Made by a program: the position numbers and the translations under genes. A model generated the notes under the pieces. The model worked only from the letters and a program-made list of their open reading frames with translations. It was not told the DNA's origin and did not search any database. Source: Pinguiococcus pyrenoidosus (Eukaryota; Sar; Pinguiophyceae; Pinguiochrysidales; Pinguiochrysidaceae). From it: a stretch of DNA of 35,213 nucleotides. Positions within the stretch are counted from its first letter, which is position 1, and every line of letters begins with the position of its first letter. Shown one piece after another: positions 16,348-28,140 of this stretch. The stretch is from assembly GCA_019677205.1 (NCBI GenBank), contig JAAMXY010002379.1, positions 1 to 35,213 on the forward strand, in the 5' to 3' direction.

Positions 16348-19300
16348 ATGGACACCGAGGACGACTCGCTGACCGATGCGGCCCCCGAGTCGGAGGCGCT
16401 GACCTTGCCGGTGCTTGTGCACAGCATCGCAGTGCGCTGTGGACGGCACGAGGCGATTCCTGATGAAGTGCTCCGTGCTCTGGAGCGCCGGCTGCAAGTG
16501 CGTCCGGCGGCGGCCAGGATGTGGCCAAAGCTTGTGAAGCTGCTGTGGGTGAACGCGCTTCGAGAGGCGGCGCCAAAGGAGATACGCAAGCTGCAGGACG
16601 TGGTGCTGAAACACCACAGCAGCAGCGACTTTCTGCGCTTGGTTGTGGAGCAGGCGGAGATCTTCGAGGACAAGCTGACGGATGGCAAGCGGAGACTGAA
16701 TGCCCTGGCACTCGCCAGAGATCTGGTGCATGCCTCGTTGCGTCAGATCGACGAGGCCTGGCTGTACAGTGCCATCGCCTTGCAGAACCGCGTCCTTCAC
16801 CGGCACTTCACCTCCGCACGGACCGACCTGGACTGCTTCAGAGAGGACTCGAAGGCCATTCGGATCGTCAACGCCACCATGAAGCTCAGGAGCGACATCG
16901 CCAACGCATTTGTGCAGTGGCTGAAGCTGCAGGGACCCACTGCAGGCGCCCTTCCGCTCGTGGGAGTCGTGTCTCGCTTCTTCACCAAGGCAGCGGGAAG
17001 TGACGACGCCCGGCGGCAGGTGTGGACAAACGACTTGAGGTCGGTCGTCACCGAGACGTTGGCCGACCTCGTCCAGAAGGCCCTTGTCCAGGAGCTCTGG
17101 GAGCTGCGAGCGCTCGAGCCGCTCCTTGCGGAGATGGACGAAGGCACCTGGGACCACCTCCTCCCTGCGCTTGTCGGGGCAAGCAAGAAGCACCCCGTGG
17201 CCACGGCTGCGGTGTTGACGCACTTGGCGGAGCACATCGCTCCACCCCTACTAAGAACGATCGACGCGTCATCTTTGGCGAGTGAGCAGGCCTTGGGTCC
17301 CTTGCTTCGGAACCTCAAAAGCAGCACGGAGGAATCGCGGCAGTCCGCGTGCAGCACGCTCAAGGCCGTCCTCACCCTGAATCCCCTCATCGTGCGCGTC
17401 GAGGTCGGCCAGACTCTCTGCGACACACTCTCGGGCAAGGAGGGATCGCTTGCGCAGTGGTACCAACGATGCGGCGTCGTCCTCGGCCTGAGCGACGTTT
17501 TGGAGGCCGTGTCTTGCCCGGGACCGGAGGAGACGTCAACCATCGACTGGGAGGATGCGGCACGCACCTCCTTAGCTGATCGCTCGGCTCTCGTGCTCTT
17601 GGAGCTGCTGGCAAAGGAGGCCCACGAAGAGACGGCCGCAATTGCGCAGCAGGCCTTGACCCAGGCTTTTGCACTCGCTCGCGATTTCACCGTCATCGGT
17701 CCCGCCCTCGAGCCGCTTCTGCAGGACACGGACTTGGCCAACGCTGCCCTTGTGAGCCTCTCCCGAGCGCTGCCGGCGCTTAGGGAAAGGAAAGGGCTAG
17801 CATCTCTGGGCAGGATTGCGCCTCAGATCACCGAGAAGTTGAACTTCTGGATGGCGGAAGCGCAAAGCCGCAACAGCGCGCAGCGGAACGGCGTTTTGGC
17901 CTTTCACATCGCAGCTGCGCTTTCCCTGCTGGAGCAAGGCGTCCTGGATCAACTGAGCGACTCCAACTGGTTCGTCTATGCGCCGGGGGTGAAGGGCTCG
18001 AAGGGCACCGCTAGCCTGTGGGCTGCCGGCGGCGCCAATCGGGATGTCGTGGTCGCCGCGTGTCGGGGACTTGGCTTGGCGCTGACCTCGGAGGGCTCGT
18101 CCGATTCGTGCCTTCTTTCCGGAGAGCCCACGAGCGAGGAGCTGCGGCTGCTTGGTCTCAAAGGCGCGAGCCCTGCACTTGGCTTCCTTTGCCTCTGCGC
18201 AACGTCCGTGGAAGCACGCATCAGAGACGCCGCTCTTGAGGTGTTGCAGGAGCTGCACGCCAGGTTCTCAGGCGACTTGGTCGCACCCGCGCTACTGGCA
18301 GCGGTCTTTGAGTGCGTCCAGGAGGCTAGTCTGTACTTCACCGGTCCTGAGTACAGCGCAGAGGAGGCTCTCCTCGAAGCGGAGGACATCGGAGCCACCG
18401 GAAGCTTGCCTCGCGCCACTTTCAAGTACTATCAAAGACTGTTGGAGGCGTGCTTCCCGGAGAGCCCCCAAGCGGTCGAGGGAAGCGGAGGCGTTGCGAG
18501 CCCGGACGCGGACATCTTCTCACGGCATTTGCCCGCGATCCTGCTTCTGGCCAGTCATCCGGTGCTCTCCGGGGCGCCACTGTTGCAGCGCCGAGTCGCC
18601 GTCCGGCGCAAGCAGCACCGCGGGGACTTTTTTAAGCATCTCGTGCAGTCGCACATGCTTGGCGTGGAGGATGAGGGCGACAACGCCGTCGCGGACGACC
18701 CGAAGCTCTCTGACCCGAAGCTCTCCGGTGAGGTCGTTCGGTCGACAGCGAAGGTGCTGCTCAAGTTCTCCCTCTCGCAAGATGCGGTGGTGCGATCGGC
18801 CGCCTCGGCATCCGTAACAAGCCTGGCCTTTGCGCTCGGCAGCGAGGACACGCATTCCCAGCTGAGTCGAGTCTTGTACTCCATCGGGGCCAAGGTCGTC
18901 TTTGAGACCCTCACGCCGCTGATTGTCGATGAGCTGTGGAAGAGCGATGTCTTCGGGCTATCGGAGAAGGAGATCCTCGCGTACTTTGACCCCAGTCAAA
19001 TCGGAGAGGAAGAAGCGGCTGCGGCAACGGCAGCAGCACTCGCGGCAGAAGGGAAGACTGCGCCGAAGACGACGAAAAGGTCGTCTAGCGGAGCAAAGAA
19101 TCCGCCAAAGCCTGGAACGAAGCCTTCCGCAAAAGCGAAAGCGAAGGCGGCGGGCAAGAAAGGGAGAAAGGGCAAAGGCCTTGGACCCAAGCGGAAGGGG
19201 AAGGGCACGGGTCTAGAATCACTGGGAGCGAAGGCAACGCCCAAGTCCACACCGAAGCTCAAGGCAGCGGCGAAGAAGCCCCGAAGCACCGAGCCAAGCC

Positions 19301-22300
19301 TTACGTACGGACAGAAGGTGCAGAGAAGGGTCGGCACGGTGAAGGCGGAAGCCGAGCTGCTTCTGGCCTGCCTGGATACCATCTTGTATGCGTCTCCCGA
19401 GGAAGGCCACAAGCTGATTCCAGAGCTCCTTCCGCTTCTTCTGGGGTTGGTGAAGATCTCCATCCTGGAGGACGCGGCTCTCGAAAGCTTGTGCGCCTTG
19501 ACAAGCACCTGTGACGTGTGCTCTCTTCTTCCGCATCTAGTCTTGCCAATGGCCAGCTCACTCCGTCTGGTTGCCACGACAACTGGACGGCTTCCGGACG
19601 GCTTCTTGGTCCAGAGAACGGTGCAGCACATCGCCAACCTTTGCCTCAGCGACGATCTGTCGGGGGACCTGGACTTCAGCTTCTCGCCGCAGACGTATGC
19701 ACTGGTGCAGCCGCTGCTCTTGGCAGTCGTGGGACAAGAGACGTCGTCTGCTGCCACTGGCGCAGAAGACGTGAAGCATCAGCTGCTGGCCAAGCACGTG
19801 GTGCCGCTTCTGCACGCCCATTCGGCTGTCCACAGTGCCATAAGTGCGGAGGAAGTCTCGGCGCCTCGCTCCGGACCGAGCGCGCGTGCGAAGGGCGTGC
19901 TGATGCAAATAAGAAGCCAGAACATCTTGCTTGCGGTGCGCTGCATCGGGAGGTTCTGCGAGCTGAGAATGTTGGATGCTGCGTCCGGCCGGGAGGATCC
20001 GCGAGGGGCGCTGCTGAAGATTTCCGACCAAGAAGAGCATGTCTTGTCGCGCAGGGAGCTGGGCGTCCTCCTGGGCTCCGAGGGCCTTTTCAGTCGACAC
20101 GTCGGCGTGAGAATCGCCTGCTCGCGGGTTCGCCCTGAGCTCTGGCACGTGCCGAGGGAGGCAGGCGGCAGCGATCCCGCGTTCTTTGATCTGCGGGTGC
20201 GTCTTTGGGTGAGCTGCCACGACGTGGATGCAACTGTGCGTGGGGAATCCAGACAGGCCTGGGAGAACCTCCTCGAAGCTGCCACTGACGTGGCTTCTCG
20301 AGTCGACCTGGGCTTCGAGATACCGGCCATCCAGCTTCTCCACGACGTCCCCGAGGCACACGTTCGCGAAGCGGTCGCCGCGTCGTTGGCCATGGGCCTC
20401 AAGGTCCTCGTCCCTGATGCACCGGAAGCTGTAGGGTCAATTCTCTCAGCTACGGTCTCGCTGTTTAAGGACAATCCCCCGCCGAAGGCCAGGGACGGCA
20501 GCAGAGAAGTTACCATGGAGGAGCTTTTCGGGAGCCCGAACGTCAGCCGGGAGGAGGCCTCCCGCGACAAGGGAAAGCCCTTTCGAGAAGCCGCGGCGTC
20601 GATCCTCGGCGCGTTTGGGAAGTACCGCGCTTTCTCCGCCCTCGCGGAGAGCGACGGCACCGCGAAGTACGCCGATGCGCGAGCTGTGGACGTGGACGTC
20701 GACGAAGGCCGTGTGCATCTGGAGGAGGTCATCAACTTCATCATCCAGGATGGGCTTAAGGAGCAAGATCCGGACGTCCGCTGGCTCATGCTCAGGGCAG
20801 GAGCGCGAATCGCCAAAGGCTATGGGCGAACTCACTGCCTGATCATCCTTGAGATCGTCGAAGAGCGCCTTGAGAGCCTCCTGCAGACCAGCGGATCCGC
20901 GGCGGAGGAAGCTGTGGCGGACTACCAGCGCGAGGGCTGTGTGATTCTACTGGGCACCGCCGCGACCTTCCTCGACGCCTCGTCGGAGGAGGAGAGCCAG
21001 AAGCTCACGGCAATCATCGACCTGCTAGGTGCAACGCTCGCGACGCCTTCCGAGGCGGTCCAGTCCTCCACCGGAGATGTGCTCGTCCCTCTGGTGAAGA
21101 ACGTGCCGGCCACGGCTCACCAGCTCCTGGACACGTTGATCGCCACGTGCCTCTTCGTGGACGAAGCTGATCGCAAGGCCAAGAAGGAGAAGAGCGGCGC
21201 CGCGGGCAGCGGCGCTCGGATGAGCTATGGGCAGAGGAGGGGGGCAGCGGTCGGCCTAGCGGCCATCGTCAAGGGCCTTGGCATTGGATGCCTGGCCGAG
21301 CACAGCATCGTCGAGCAGCTCGAGTCTGCGGCGAACTCAGGGATGGGCGCCAAGGAGGGGACGCTCCTGGCGATTGCATCTCTGAGCAGCTACCTCGAGA
21401 TCCTCTTCGAGCCGTATCTCCACGAGCTTCTCCCGATCCTGCTGCGCCTCTTCTCGGACGCCAGCGACAGGGTGCGGGAGGCAGCGGGCGCGGCTGCGAG
21501 GAACGTCATGATGCATCTGTCCAGCTACGGCGTCAAGGTATTGCTTCCTTCAGCGCTGAAGGCCTTGGGCGAGCCAGCGTGGAGGGTGAAGCAGGCCGCT
21601 ATCGGCGTGTTGGGCGCCATGTCGAACTGCAGTCCGAAGCAGCTGTCGCGCTTCCTTCCCGACATCATTCCGCCGCTGGCGTCCACGGTGAGCGACGCTC
21701 ACCAGCGGGTGCGCGACGCTGGTTCCCGGGCTCTGAAGGACATGGGCGACGTCATGAAGAATCCCGAGATCCGCGACATCTCCGACATGCTCTTCAAGGC
21801 CCTCGGCAATCCCACGAAGTTTACGGGACCGGCGCTGGTGTCGCTTCTTGCGGTCGAGTTCAAGCACGCGGTCGATGACGCGTCGCTGGCCTTCTGCATT
21901 CCACTGCTTGTGCGGGGCCTGAAGTCGCGAGGGCACGAGCAGAAGAGGCACGCCGCCTCGATCACGGGCAATCTCGTGCAGGTCCTTGCGCGGCCGGAGT
22001 CGATGCTGCCATACCTCGACCTGCTCGTCGGAGGGTTGAAGCCCGTTCTGCACGACGCGATGCCGGACGTGAGAGCTGTGGCTGCAAGGTCGATGGGCGC
22101 GATGATCCGAGGCCTGGGAGAGGAGCCGCTCTCCGACCTGATCCACTGGCTGCTGGAGACCTCGAAAAGTGGCGAGTCCAACGCCATGCGCTCTGGATCC
22201 GCGCAAGGGCTCTCCGAGGCACTGCTTGTGCTTGGATCCAGCCGGTGCAATGGCGTGCTGGACGAGATGATTGCCGATTCTCGGAACCCCTCGGAGAAGG

Positions 22301-25300
22301 TCCGCGAAGGCGTTCTGTGGCTGCTTTGCTTCCTCCCGCCGGGCCTGGGATCGGAGTTCTCGAGTCGCATCGGAGAAGCTCTCCCTGTCATCCTCCAGGG
22401 CCTCACGGACGAGAGTGACAGCGTTCGCGACGTGGCCAGAAAGGCTGGCCAGGTGCTGGTTGGATCGCACGGGACCAAGTTCGCGTCGCTGCTGCTGCCT
22501 CCGCTCCAGACCGGCATGCTGGATGACAACTGGCGCATGCGAGAAGCCTCCGTGCAGTTGCTGGGGGACTTGCTCTGCAAGATTGGCGGGACCCGCGCGG
22601 TCGGGGGAGCCGAGGCAGCAGCGGACGAGGGGGAGAAGGCGTCCGGGGTCAACACAGGTGCCGATGCCGCCAATGCTGCCATTCTCGACGTCTTGGGCCG
22701 CGCTCAGAGGAACAGCGTGCTGGCCCTGCTGTACATGCTGCGCAACGACATCGAGACGAGCGTTCGCCAGCTTGCGATCTTGGTGTGGAAGACCGTCGTT
22801 CCGAACTTGGGCCGAGCGCTGCGCGAGATCACGGGCGAGCTCATCCAACACATAGTGGGTTCTCTGTCCAGCGTGAGCTTCGACCGACGCTTGATTGCCG
22901 GCCGCGCGCTGGGCGAGCTGGTCCGGAAGCTCGGGGACACGGTCCTGCCAGACATTCTGCCCTTCTTGCGCGCCGGCTTGGACTCGGACGACGATGGCAA
23001 GCGCCAAGGAGTGTGCATGGGCCTGTCCCAGGTCTTCGAGCATGCTAGCGCGGATCAGCTGGAAGAGTACATCCCCATCCTCGTTCCCGCAGTCTGCAAG
23101 GCTCTTTGCGATCGGAGTCCGAAGGTGCGCGACGCGGCCGGTGCATCCTTCCAGACCCTCTACCAGTGCGTCGGGGCGTCCGCACTGGACGCCGTCATCC
23201 CCGACCTGGTTTCTGCGCTGACCGACGACGGCGGCGACGAAGAGAACCCGGCCATCTTTGGGTTGCAGAGCGTGATTCGAATGCAGCCGACAGAGCTACT
23301 CCAGCACCTGATTCCCCAGTGGACGAAGCGACCAACCTCGGCCACGAAGCTGCGAGCGATTGCTGCAGCGTGCCGCGCCGCCGGGTCTCACATCCACTTT
23401 CACTTTCGGGACATTGTGCCGTGCATCCGCGCCGGAATCGTCAGCGAGAACCCGGAAGTCGTCGCGGCCGCTCACCTTGCCGGCCAGGCTCTCTGCGCGA
23501 GTACCGAGGACGTGGGCCTGAACTGGCTCGCCACCCAGATCTGCGAGGCTTTGGACGACGAGGACCCAAAGGCGCGCACGTCGAGTGCGATTCTGGTCCG
23601 CCTGTTCTTCGAGAACTCCCCCCGGGACTACGCGGAGCAGCTCCCGATCTTTGTTCGCCATCTGGTCCCGCTTCTGGTCGACACGGATCGTGCGACCCTC
23701 GAGAGCGGGCACGCGGCGCTTGTGGGCATGGTGAAGGCCACGGCGGAGGAGGCTCTAGCCCTGCACGTGGAGTTCTTCAGGACCACCCTTGCCAGCGAGG
23801 TGAGCAATGCAAAGCTGCGCAAAGGAGGCGTGGGCATCGACAGCGGATACTTGCTCCCCGCCACGAACGAAATCCCTAGGGGAATGGCGCCCTTCCTCCC
23901 GATGTTCGTCACGGCCCTGAAGAGTGGCACGTCGACGGCGAGGGAAGCCGCAGCCTTGGGTCTCGCGGAGATCGTGAGCATGACGGAAGAGAAGGCCCTG
24001 AAGCCGTTCGTCGCCAAGCTCTTGGGCCCTCTGATCCGCATCGGCGGCAATCGGCTTCCTGCCGAGGTGAAGGGCGCGATCATCAAGGCACAGTGCGGCG
24101 TGTTGGACCGCGGCGGGCCTGGCGTGAAGACCTTCGTCCCTCAGCTGCAGACCACTTTCACGAAGGCCGTGCTCGACGAGACTAGCACAAACGTTCGGAG
24201 GATCGGCACGGAAGCTCTTGTGAAGCTGATGGCGATCAGCACGCGGGTCCCACAAGTGCTGCAAGAGTTAGGCTCTGCAGCCGGCGACTCGGAGACGCTG
24301 CCGCCCGTCCGGTCGTCCGCGCTGAAGGCCATCCGGGGGATCCTTCGAGTGGCCGGCGACAAAGTGAGCCCGGCTCACCTGAACAGCCTCTCCGACCCCG
24401 TGCTGGGCTCTCTCCTGAGCGGGGAGGAACTGGTCCGGCAGAAGGGCGCAAAGGCCATGGCAGCCCTGGCCGTGCACCTGGAGCCGGAAGTGCTCGCGGG
24501 CATCATGGCTTCTTCGCTCGTGTCCAGGGAACCAGGACGCGAGGGCCTCGCCCTCGGCTTTGCCGAGATTTTGAACGAAGACTACGACAAGGCAGTGGAT
24601 GCACTCGAACTGGCCGGGTTCTCCCCAGCCCTGCCCGAGGTCCTTCGCATAATCGCCAATGATCTCAGCGCCTCTCAACAGACGCTGCGCATCGCTGGGT
24701 GTCTCTCTTGGGGCGCTGTTGCGGTGGTCGGGGCACAGATGACTCGGCCGGACATTCTTAACGAGCTCTTCGACTCCACCGAAGCATTGAACAGTCTCAC
24801 CGCGATCTTGAAGGACAAGGCAGACCCGGACCTTCGGGTGGTGGCGCTCAAAGTGGTCAAGGAGACGGCCAAGGTGCTCATTGGGCCGTCGAGGCGCAGG
24901 CTGGCTTACTTCGTGGGGGCGGTGTATGAAGCCGCCCGGGGCACGCAAACACGGACCCGTGGTCCGGCCGAGCGGGCGATGGTACATCTGACGGGGTCAG
25001 GTAGGTTCTTGGATCTGCTTTGTTTTGCTGTGTCATGTTTTGCTTTGCTTTGGTTTGCCCTCGATGGGTCTTGCTGTTGCGCTCGAGGACCGGATGACCA
25101 AAAGACCAAGCTACCAAAGTACCAAAAGATCAAGAGATCAAGAGATCAAAACTCTGAACCTGGGCGTCGCCACCTCGTGCAGGCTCTCCGGTCGTGCTGG
25201 ACTTGGGTGCAATTGCCGCACGGGAACGCTGGATGGATCCCGACGCGGCCGAGCAGCTCGCGGAGCACACCCGAAAGGTAGGCCTTGGAAGGAGGCGAGG

Positions 25301-25435
25301 CAGAGATGCGGCATTGCGTTCAATTTTGATGCAATGGTTTGCTAAGAACTCTCCTACGCCTGCTTGTATTGGTCGATGTCACTTTTGCAGATCTATTCGC
25401 GCATGCCAGCGGAGAGTGATACCGAGGAGGATTAA
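16348..25435 (+). CDS. GCN1: GCN1, ribosome-binding activator of the eIF2-alpha kinase GCN2
   Basis: GCN1 sits on stalled or collided ribosomes and activates GCN2 in the integrated stress response. Exons 16348-25000, 25183-25277 and 25391-25435 join in phase to about 2930 residues, longer than yeast or human GCN1 (about 2670). The start MDTEDDSLTD was chosen over the upstream ATG at 16048, which adds 100 low-complexity residues. HEAT repeats run almost end to end. The eEF3-like central part (about 1625-2080) is clear: YGQRRGAAVGLAAIVKGLG, LFEPYLHELLPILLRLF, LSSYGVKVLLPSALKAL, CSPKQLSRFLPDIIP and WRMREASVQLLGDLL. The RWD-binding part that contacts GCN2 should lie near 2614-2640 (ALVKLMAISTRVPQVLQEL). 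A Lys/Ala/Pro-rich insert occupies about 895-985. The last exon ends YSRMPAESDTEED, an acidic tail. Introns occur only at the 3' end. Confidence 0.95.
25098..25153 (+). repeat. Octamer tandem repeat in GCN1 intron 1
   Basis: Seven 8-base units, CCAAAAGA or TCAAGAGA with variants, lie head to tail inside the first GCN1 intron. The intron's other half (about 25017-25060) is a T-rich run of TTTGC-like units. Confidence 0.8.
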
Positions 25436-25449
25436 AGGGAAGTTGGGAA

Positions 25450-26124
25450 CTAAGGTGCTTCCGTTTGCTCAGCAACCACCACGTTGACCAACGTGGGCTG
25501 CTCGATGGCTTCGTAGTCCTGCTGCCGCATGGTCAAGGACTCCGTCCGCAGCGCGACGTTAAAGCTGATGGTCTCGCCCTGCGTGCGAAGGCTCTCGTCC
25601 ATGAACGTCGGCACCGGCTGCCGATACAGACTTCCGAAAGGAGGCACCGCACCCGGTCTTGCCCCGGTGACCTCAAAGACCTCTTCTTCCGTGGCAGCTC
25701 GAAGGTTCTTGCCCACCTGCTTGCGCAGCCGCTTGTTGTCGATTCGCTCGGCTGCAGAGATGACGACGACCACAAAATTCTCCGTCTTCTTCTGCTTCAG
25801 CAGCATGCACTTGGCGCCGGCATGCAAAGGCGCGTTCCGAGCCTTGGCGGCCTCCTGCGACGTGCGCACTGGCGGGTGCAGCACGGTCTCAAACCACGTT
25901 CGCCGCTGTTCCAGGGCGTTCACAATGCGATCCCTCGTCTCTCGATGTTCCTTTGGCCCCTCCACGCCATTTGCGCCACTCTCTGCGATTCCAGCAGAGG
26001 GCTCTGCAGCAGGGCGAGAATCTCCGAAGGCGCTCTCTGAAACAGCTGCGGAGGGGCAAAAGCGAATGGTGGAGAAGCGCAGGGTGCGCTTTACGACGAA
26101 ACTCTCCAGGACTCTCCTGGCCAT
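25450..26124 (-). CDS. YbaK/ProX-type aminoacyl-tRNA deacylase domain protein
   Basis: The 224-residue frame carries a YbaK/EbsC (ProRS editing-like) domain at about residues 60-205. Visible hallmarks are THR-like entry HPPVRTSQEAAKARNAP, GAKCMLLKQKKTENFVVVVI with the conserved lysine, RIDNKRLRKQVG, LRAATEEEVFEVTGARPGAV and PPFGSLY. Family members hydrolyse mischarged tRNA such as Ala-tRNA(Pro) or Cys-tRNA(Pro) in trans; the exact substrate here is not shown. The first 30 residues (MARRVLESFVVKRTLRFSTI) are Arg-rich and lack acidic residues apart from one Glu, resembling an organelle presequence. The gene converges on GCN1 with only 14 bases between the stop codons, and is divergent from glucokinase across 470 bases. 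Confidence 0.85.
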   Translation of the reverse strand: MARRVLESFVVKRTLRFSTIRFCPSAAVSESAFGDSRPAAEPSAGIAESGANGVEGPKEHRETRDRIVNALEQRRTWFETVLHPPVRTSQEAAKARNAPLHAGAKCMLLKQKKTENFVVVVISAAERIDNKRLRKQVGKNLRAATEEEVFEVTGARPGAVPPFGSLYRQPVPTFMDESLRTQGETISFNVALRTESLTMRQQDYEAIEQPTLVNVVVAEQTEAP

Positions 26125-26594
26125 TCGGCTCCGCGTTGCGCTCTCAAGCTCTCTCGCTATTCAAAAGCTCAAGACGCCTGCAACACCATCGTCTGGCGCC
26201 AAACAAAAACCGGCTTTTTCCCCTGCCAATTCCTTGTAAATGGCGCTTTTCCGCTCTCCACCAGGCGGGACAGCCACCTTGCGGACAGAGACGAGCTTTG
26301 GTCCTCTTGCGATGCTTCAACTGTTTGGCGACTGTCGTCACTGTTGCTTCGCCCAAAGAACGTCGCGAATGCGCTGTTTTGCCCCCTTTGGAGAGTTCTG
26401 CTGCGGAAGTCTTTGGCCCAAAGCTGCGACCGCGCGGACCCTCCGGCGTCTGGCGCTTCTCTACGCTCGCTGGCCCTCCAGGCTGCTGCTGTCGTGCTGT
26501 TGTACAGGCGAAAGCGTCTGGAGAGGGCCGATATCTTCCGGGTTGGTCGCTTCCGAAGCTTCTGTATTGAGCAGAAGAGCGGCTTTGGGGGACC
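26125..26594. other. Divergent promoter region, deacylase and glucokinase
   Basis: The 470 bases between the two starts show no supported gene; overlapping frames on both strands lack family resemblance. A bidirectional promoter is likely here. Confidence 0.45.
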
Positions 26595-27869
26595 ATGTAC
26601 CGGCGGAAGGAGAGCCTTCTCGCGGGAGACTGCGGCGGCACCAACACCCGCCTGCTGGCCTTCTCCGTGAACGCCAGCATGCTGGCCAAGAGCGGCGAGA
26701 GGGCCCCCGGACGCCTGATTCTGCAACGAGAGTACAAGAATGAAGACTTCGATGGCTTCGACGACGTCCTCCAAGCGTTCCTGAACGAGGCGGGCCTGGC
26801 GCGGACGCCTCCCAAGACCGCGTGCCTCGCCGTGGCCGGGCCGGTGTACCGCAACCGCGTGATCTTCACCAATCGAGACTGGACCATCGACGGAAACCTG
26901 TTGGAGGACGGCCTGGGCATCAGCAAAGTGCGCTTGATCAACGACTTTGTTGCCAATGGCTACGGCCTGCTCACGCTGGATGAGTCCCCGGACTCGGAAG
27001 AGGTCGCCGTGCTGCAGGAGGCCGAGAAAGTCGATGGCGGCGTCATCGCGTGCATCGGCGCCGGAACGGGACTTGGAGAGTGCTTCCTCACGCCCAGCGG
27101 TTCGCACTACGACACGTATCCGTCGGAAGGGGGCCATGCGGACTTTGCGCCCCGGACGGACATCGAGATCGAGCTGCTCCGCTTCCTGAAGCGCAAATTC
27201 TCCGAGAAGCACCGCATCTCCGTGGAGCGCGTGGTCAGCGGCAAGGGCCTCGCGAATGTCTACGAGTTCCTCGCCGACAAGTTCCCCAACAGCATCGACC
27301 CGGCAGCCCACGAGGAGATCAAGCGCGCCGGGGACAACATGGGAGGCGTCATTGCCAAGAACGCGGTCCCTGGGAGTCTTTGCAACCAAGCGATGGACAT
27401 CGTCATCAGCGCGTATGGCTCGGAAGCCGGCGTCGCTGCGCTCAAGTGGGTGCCTCTCGGTGGCCTGTACCTCACAGGCGGCCTGACGCCGAAGAATATC
27501 GAGCGGATCCAGGGCGACGACGGCCTCTTCATGAAGGCGTTCAGGGACAAAGGCCGCGTGTCTCCGCTCCTGCTGCAGGTGCCCGTCAAAGCGGTGCTGG
27601 TTGAGGACCTTGGGCAGCGTGGCGCACACTTTGTCGCCTTCACGCTGTACCGCTCGATTGTAGACTGTAGGAAACGGGAAGCGGACGCTGACCGGTTCCG
27701 GAAGAGCACGGCGGGGGCACAATGGGGGATCATGGAGCCAGAATCCCGCACGCCACCCAAGCAACCGGTACGCTGGGCACGGGTTATCCTACGCACCCTC
27801 CTGGTGTCCGGGGCGCTCCTCGGCGCGGCCGTGTATCTGAAAGAGAAGAAGATCGCAAAAAGCGAGTAG
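26595..27869 (+). CDS. GLK: Bacterial-type glucokinase with C-terminal membrane anchor
   Basis: Phosphorylates glucose to glucose-6-phosphate with ATP, the entry step of glycolysis. The 424-residue, intronless frame begins at the first ATG after an in-frame TGA (26580s), in the context GGGACCATG. Motifs follow the ROK-distinct Glk family in order: LLAGDCGGTNTRL (phosphate loop), ACLAVAGPV, VRLINDFVANGYGL with the catalytic-type Asp, CIGAGTGLGECFL, PSEGGHADFAPRTDIEIELL, ERVVSGKGLANVYEFL and GGLYLTGGLTPKNIERI. Bacterial Glk ends near the GxRGAHF helix; this protein adds about 55 residues. They finish with a hydrophobic helix, VILRTLLVSGALLGAAVYL (about 397-415), and a basic tail KEKKIAKSE, the layout of a tail-anchored membrane protein. 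Membrane identity is inferred, not shown. Confidence 0.92.
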   Translation: MYRRKESLLAGDCGGTNTRLLAFSVNASMLAKSGERAPGRLILQREYKNEDFDGFDDVLQAFLNEAGLARTPPKTACLAVAGPVYRNRVIFTNRDWTIDGNLLEDGLGISKVRLINDFVANGYGLLTLDESPDSEEVAVLQEAEKVDGGVIACIGAGTGLGECFLTPSGSHYDTYPSEGGHADFAPRTDIEIELLRFLKRKFSEKHRISVERVVSGKGLANVYEFLADKFPNSIDPAAHEEIKRAGDNMGGVIAKNAVPGSLCNQAMDIVISAYGSEAGVAALKWVPLGGLYLTGGLTPKNIERIQGDDGLFMKAFRDKGRVSPLLLQVPVKAVLVEDLGQRGAHFVAFTLYRSIVDCRKREADADRFRKSTAGAQWGIMEPESRTPPKQPVRWARVILRTLLVSGALLGAAVYLKEKKIAKSE

Positions 27870-28140
27870 ACGTCTCATTCGTAGAGGTCGCACGAGGGCG
27901 ACCGGAATCCGAGTAGGGCGGCGCGCCAATTGCAAAGTAGCAACCAAGGCTCTGGAGGGGGCGTTTGGTCGTCTGCACCCGAATCAACGTTTCCTGGATT
28001 TCTGCAGGTAGTGGGGCCACGCGACTCCACCAAGAGAGTAGTACTATGGAACACGATGGATTGTTTCAAGTGCTTCAAGCGACTCGGCCTCGGCTCTCCA
28101 TCTTACCACTGATCTCGCTTCTCTCGCGTTTGCACTCCGG
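27870..28140. other. Short convergent spacer, glucokinase and DPH6
   Basis: The 271 bases between the two stop codons have no supported gene and should be 3' UTR of both. Confidence 0.5.

Noticed and set aside
21550-23043. 497-codon minus-strand ORF inside GCN1
   Set aside because: It is an antisense shadow caused by GC-biased third positions in GCN1; no domain is visible.
26240-26594. Upstream frames as a targeting extension of glucokinase
   Set aside because: A TGA lies in the glucokinase frame shortly before the ATG at 26595, and no in-phase splice was evident.
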